Below are positions 60,408 through 62,162 of a stretch of DNA of 62,162 bases, piece after piece. The notes below the pieces were generated by a model. The model saw nothing but the letters and a program-made list of their open reading frames with translations. It did not search any database and was not told where the DNA came from. Every line of letters begins with the position of its first letter. Positions within the stretch are counted from its first letter, which is position 1. The translations under genes were made by a program, and so were the position numbers. This stretch comes from Paenibacillus phocaeensis. Its GTDB lineage: Bacteria > Bacillota > Bacilli > Paenibacillales > Paenibacillaceae. The DNA is taken from NCBI RefSeq assembly GCF_900021165.1, contig NZ_FCOQ01000024.1, positions 27,661 to 89,822 on the forward strand, given 5' to 3'.

Positions 60408-61292
60408 CTATGCCCCGCCGCCAAACCGTTTGCGATATCCGCACTTCCGGCACAGCTCCTCCACCGCTTCGCGCCGGGAGAAACCTTCGTACAGCCGGTT
60501 CGCTCGCTCGCCTTCAACGATCTCCGAAAATGGCGTTTGATACACATTCCCAAGGTTAATCACGCCTTCCCCATCCAGACAGCATGGAATCACCGTGCCG
60601 TCCACGAGAATCCCGGCCTGGTTGCGAAGCGCATGGCAGAAGCCCTTTCCATCATCTTCCGGGGCCCGTAAATCCGGCCATTCGAATTCATGATCCTGGT
60701 TCAGATAAATGCGCTCGGCTAACTTCACACCGCTGCCCGGCACAACCTTCTCTTCAATCCGGTAATCCAGGTTGAATTCTTGTTCTATGATCTCCAGAGT
60801 TGCCCGGTTTCGCATGCGCTGCAGGTTCGTCTCATTATCCCGGGTCAAATTCCACAGGCGGAACGAGACAATCAGCTCGGATGAAGCGACCGCCTCACGC
60901 ACGAAAGACAACACATTTCTCAAATAACCTTCCCGGTCGGTCGAACCCTCATGCCCGTCAAAGCTGTGCAGCGAGAAATTCATTTGCCGAAGCGCCGGCT
61001 TGCCAAGCAGCTTGTGACGCATTTTGGGAAGCAGCGTGCCGTTGGTTGTGATGTTGACTTTGAACCCTTTTTCATGGCTGATCTCGAGCAGTTGGTCGAT
61101 CTTGGGATGCAGCAGCGGTTCCCCTTTGACGTGAAAATAAATATAGTCCGTATGCGGTTTGATTTCATCCAGGATCTTGCGGAAGTCCTCAACCTTGATA
61201 AACTGCGCCTGACGATGGGTCGGAGGACAGAAACTGCAGGCCAGGTTGCAGATGCTGGTCGTTTCGATGTAGAACTTTTTAAACTTTTTCAT
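60408..61292 (-). CDS. Radical SAM protein with SPASM-like C terminus
   Basis: This 294-residue radical SAM enzyme has the CxxxCxxC cluster motif in TTSICNLACSFC (Cys15, 19, 22), then GEPLLHPKI and NITTNGTLL for SAM binding. A C-terminal auxiliary cluster region follows (GKGFCHALRNQAGILVDGTVIPCCLDGEG, then LCRKCGYRKRF) with at least five Cys. SPASM proteins modify peptides, proteins or small molecules. No precursor-peptide gene is visible beside it. The ribosome site is weak. Substrate unknown. Confidence 0.9.
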   Translation of the reverse strand: MKKFKKFYIETTSICNLACSFCPPTHRQAQFIKVEDFRKILDEIKPHTDYIYFHVKGEPLLHPKIDQLLEISHEKGFKVNITTNGTLLPKMRHKLLGKPALRQMNFSLHSFDGHEGSTDREGYLRNVLSFVREAVASSELIVSFRLWNLTRDNETNLQRMRNRATLEIIEQEFNLDYRIEEKVVPGSGVKLAERIYLNQDHEFEWPDLRAPEDDGKGFCHALRNQAGILVDGTVIPCCLDGEGVINLGNVYQTPFSEIVEGERANRLYEGFSRREAVEELCRKCGYRKRFGGGA

Positions 61293-61349
61293 GATGACCT
61301 ACTTCGTTAAAATTTTTAGTTTATGTCCTATTCTATCAATTAATCGCCA

Positions 61350-61766
61350 TCAATAAAAGCTCATGTGATTTTTGTGCGCTTTATAGTAATTCAGCCGGTC
61401 CTCTAAAGTGCCGGTGTGGAATTCGAACATGTGCCCGTCAGGGTCCAGAAAATAAATTGATTTCTTGTCGCGTGGATCTCTTTCACGTCCCGGCAGTACT
61501 TCGACGTTCAAATCCCGCAGCCGGTTCGAAAATGCCTCGAAATCCCGCTCATCGATTGTAAACGCGATATGCGTATATGTACGGGGCTGTTGGTCGCGCG
61601 GAACCTCCTCCTGATTCAGAGCAATCCACAGCCCGTCCAGGTCAAAGTAAGCCAGCTTCCGGCCTTTGACTAAAGGGGCAGCTCCAAAGACCTGCTCATA
61701 AAACATCATCGACCGATCCAGGTCGGATACGGAAAAACAGAAATGATTAATGCCCTTAACTTTCAT
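61350..61766 (-). CDS. fosB: Metallothiol transferase FosB (fosfomycin resistance)
   Basis: This 138-residue VOC-fold enzyme adds bacillithiol (or cysteine) to fosfomycin. It closely follows the known FosB pattern: KGINHFCFSVSDLDRS with metal His near residue 8, YTHIAFTI with metal His near 67, LPGRERDPRDKKSIYFLDPDGH, and FEFHTGTLEDRL with metal Glu near 115. GGGGGGAG precedes the ATG. It is chromosomal and single, as is common in Bacillales; an intrinsic role is likely. Confidence 0.93.
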   Translation of the reverse strand: MKVKGINHFCFSVSDLDRSMMFYEQVFGAAPLVKGRKLAYFDLDGLWIALNQEEVPRDQQPRTYTHIAFTIDERDFEAFSNRLRDLNVEVLPGRERDPRDKKSIYFLDPDGHMFEFHTGTLEDRLNYYKAHKNHMSFY

Positions 61767-61867
61767 AGTGCTCCCCCCTGCTTACTAAAAAAGAAGGTGA
61801 CAAGGCTAACGCCCTGCCACAAAATCCTTCATGATTTGCTTCACGCCGTCCGGTCTGGCTGTCGGGA

Positions 61868-62161
61868 TCAAGAGGTGGCTTGTGCGGTAATCCGCACGAT
61901 TTCCACGATGATCGGCGTGCCTGCCCTTATCATATCCTGCCCCAGCTCCAGCGTCAAAACCTGAGGCTCCAGTGTGTACAACCTGCTTTCCTGCAGCATG
62001 CCGTTGATGAAGAGATTTGCATAGGCTCCTGATCCGAATCCGGCAAAAGCCAAAGGCGAATTCCCCGCATCATCCGTAAATTGTTCGGCGGGAATCTCGA
62101 TGGCCCCGATCAGATCGGCGGGTGGCGCGTAAAAGTAGCGAAACACCGCAGAGCTAACCAC
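61868..62161 (-). CDS. DUF4183 domain protein (partial, continues past right edge)
   Basis: The visible 97 C-terminal residues contain a DUF4183 domain: [64 protein letters not shown]. The frame is open to the window end, so the true N terminus is not visible. DUF4183 proteins are common in Bacillales, often as surface or exosporium-associated repeats, but the function is unknown. Between its stop and fosB (61767-61867) I see no feature. Confidence 0.85.
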   Translation of the reverse strand: MVSSAVFRYFYAPPADLIGAIEIPAEQFTDDAGNSPLAFAGFGSGAYANLFINGMLQESRLYTLEPQVLTLELGQDMIRAGTPIIVEIVRITAQATS

Positions 62162-62162
62162 G

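Overview
The window looks like a chromosomal segment of a spore-forming member of the Paenibacillaceae (Paenibacillus or a close relative). This rests on a Bacillales-type 16S rRNA 5' end at the left edge, a high-GC Firmicutes gene style with strong GGAGG ribosome sites, spore genes (an alpha/beta SASP, a gerA-type germinant receptor operon, a YheC/D coat protein), glucuronoxylan and beta-glucan hydrolases, and FosB. No phage, transposase, integrase, CRISPR array or tRNA was found, so this appears to be ordinary chromosome. The novelty lies in regulation and intergenic structure rather than in a foreign island.

Layout, left to right. 1-480 is the 5' part of a 16S rRNA gene read on the minus strand, with its leader and promoters up to about 770. 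1151-4291 holds a small conserved protein, an M29 aminopeptidase and a TipAS-type MerR regulator with a clear MerR-type promoter. 4312-15267 is a glucuronoxylan locus on the minus strand: binding protein, Nif3-like protein, GH67 alpha-glucuronidase, two CUT1 permeases, then (behind a terminator) a YesM/YesN two-component system and a Gfo/Idh-type oxidoreductase. 15413-17681 has glutaminase, a SASP and a YitT protein. 17687-20943 is a divergent, Fur-controlled ferric-siderophore importer without its ATPase. 21217-23855 is an ABC-2 exporter. 24201-29446 has a GDPD enzyme, an FHA-winged-helix regulator and a SWIM/SNF2 helicase. 29466-40462 has a GH8 glucanase, a dienoyl-CoA reductase, a gerA-C-B operon with a textbook sigma-G promoter, a MarR-MFS operon, a spore-coat ATP-grasp protein and a glycosyltransferase.

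40546-53443 is a nearly complete fatty-acid beta-oxidation island: thioesterase, lcfA, fadE, fadA, fadN and fadF on the minus strand, and fadR, etfB and etfA on the plus strand, with a FadR operator at the fadR promoter. 53491-62161 has a small protein, an SgrR-type regulator, a nitroreductase, a guanidine-I riboswitch with its two SMR exporter subunits, NamA, the futalosine-pathway genes mqnB-mqnD, a radical SAM/SPASM protein, FosB and the end of a DUF4183 protein.

The most unusual signal is a family of intergenic palindromes at four separate loci (1712-1897, 20980-21155, 51366-51548, 60184-60342). Each has two forward and two inverted copies of a roughly 13-27 nt core, with equal spacing in both arms (50/51, 51/51, 50/50 and 38/38 nt). 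The core sequence differs between loci while the architecture is kept. Next to the first of these lies a 9-bp degenerate minisatellite in front of the aminopeptidase gene. These elements have no identity I recognise and are the best candidates for something undescribed.
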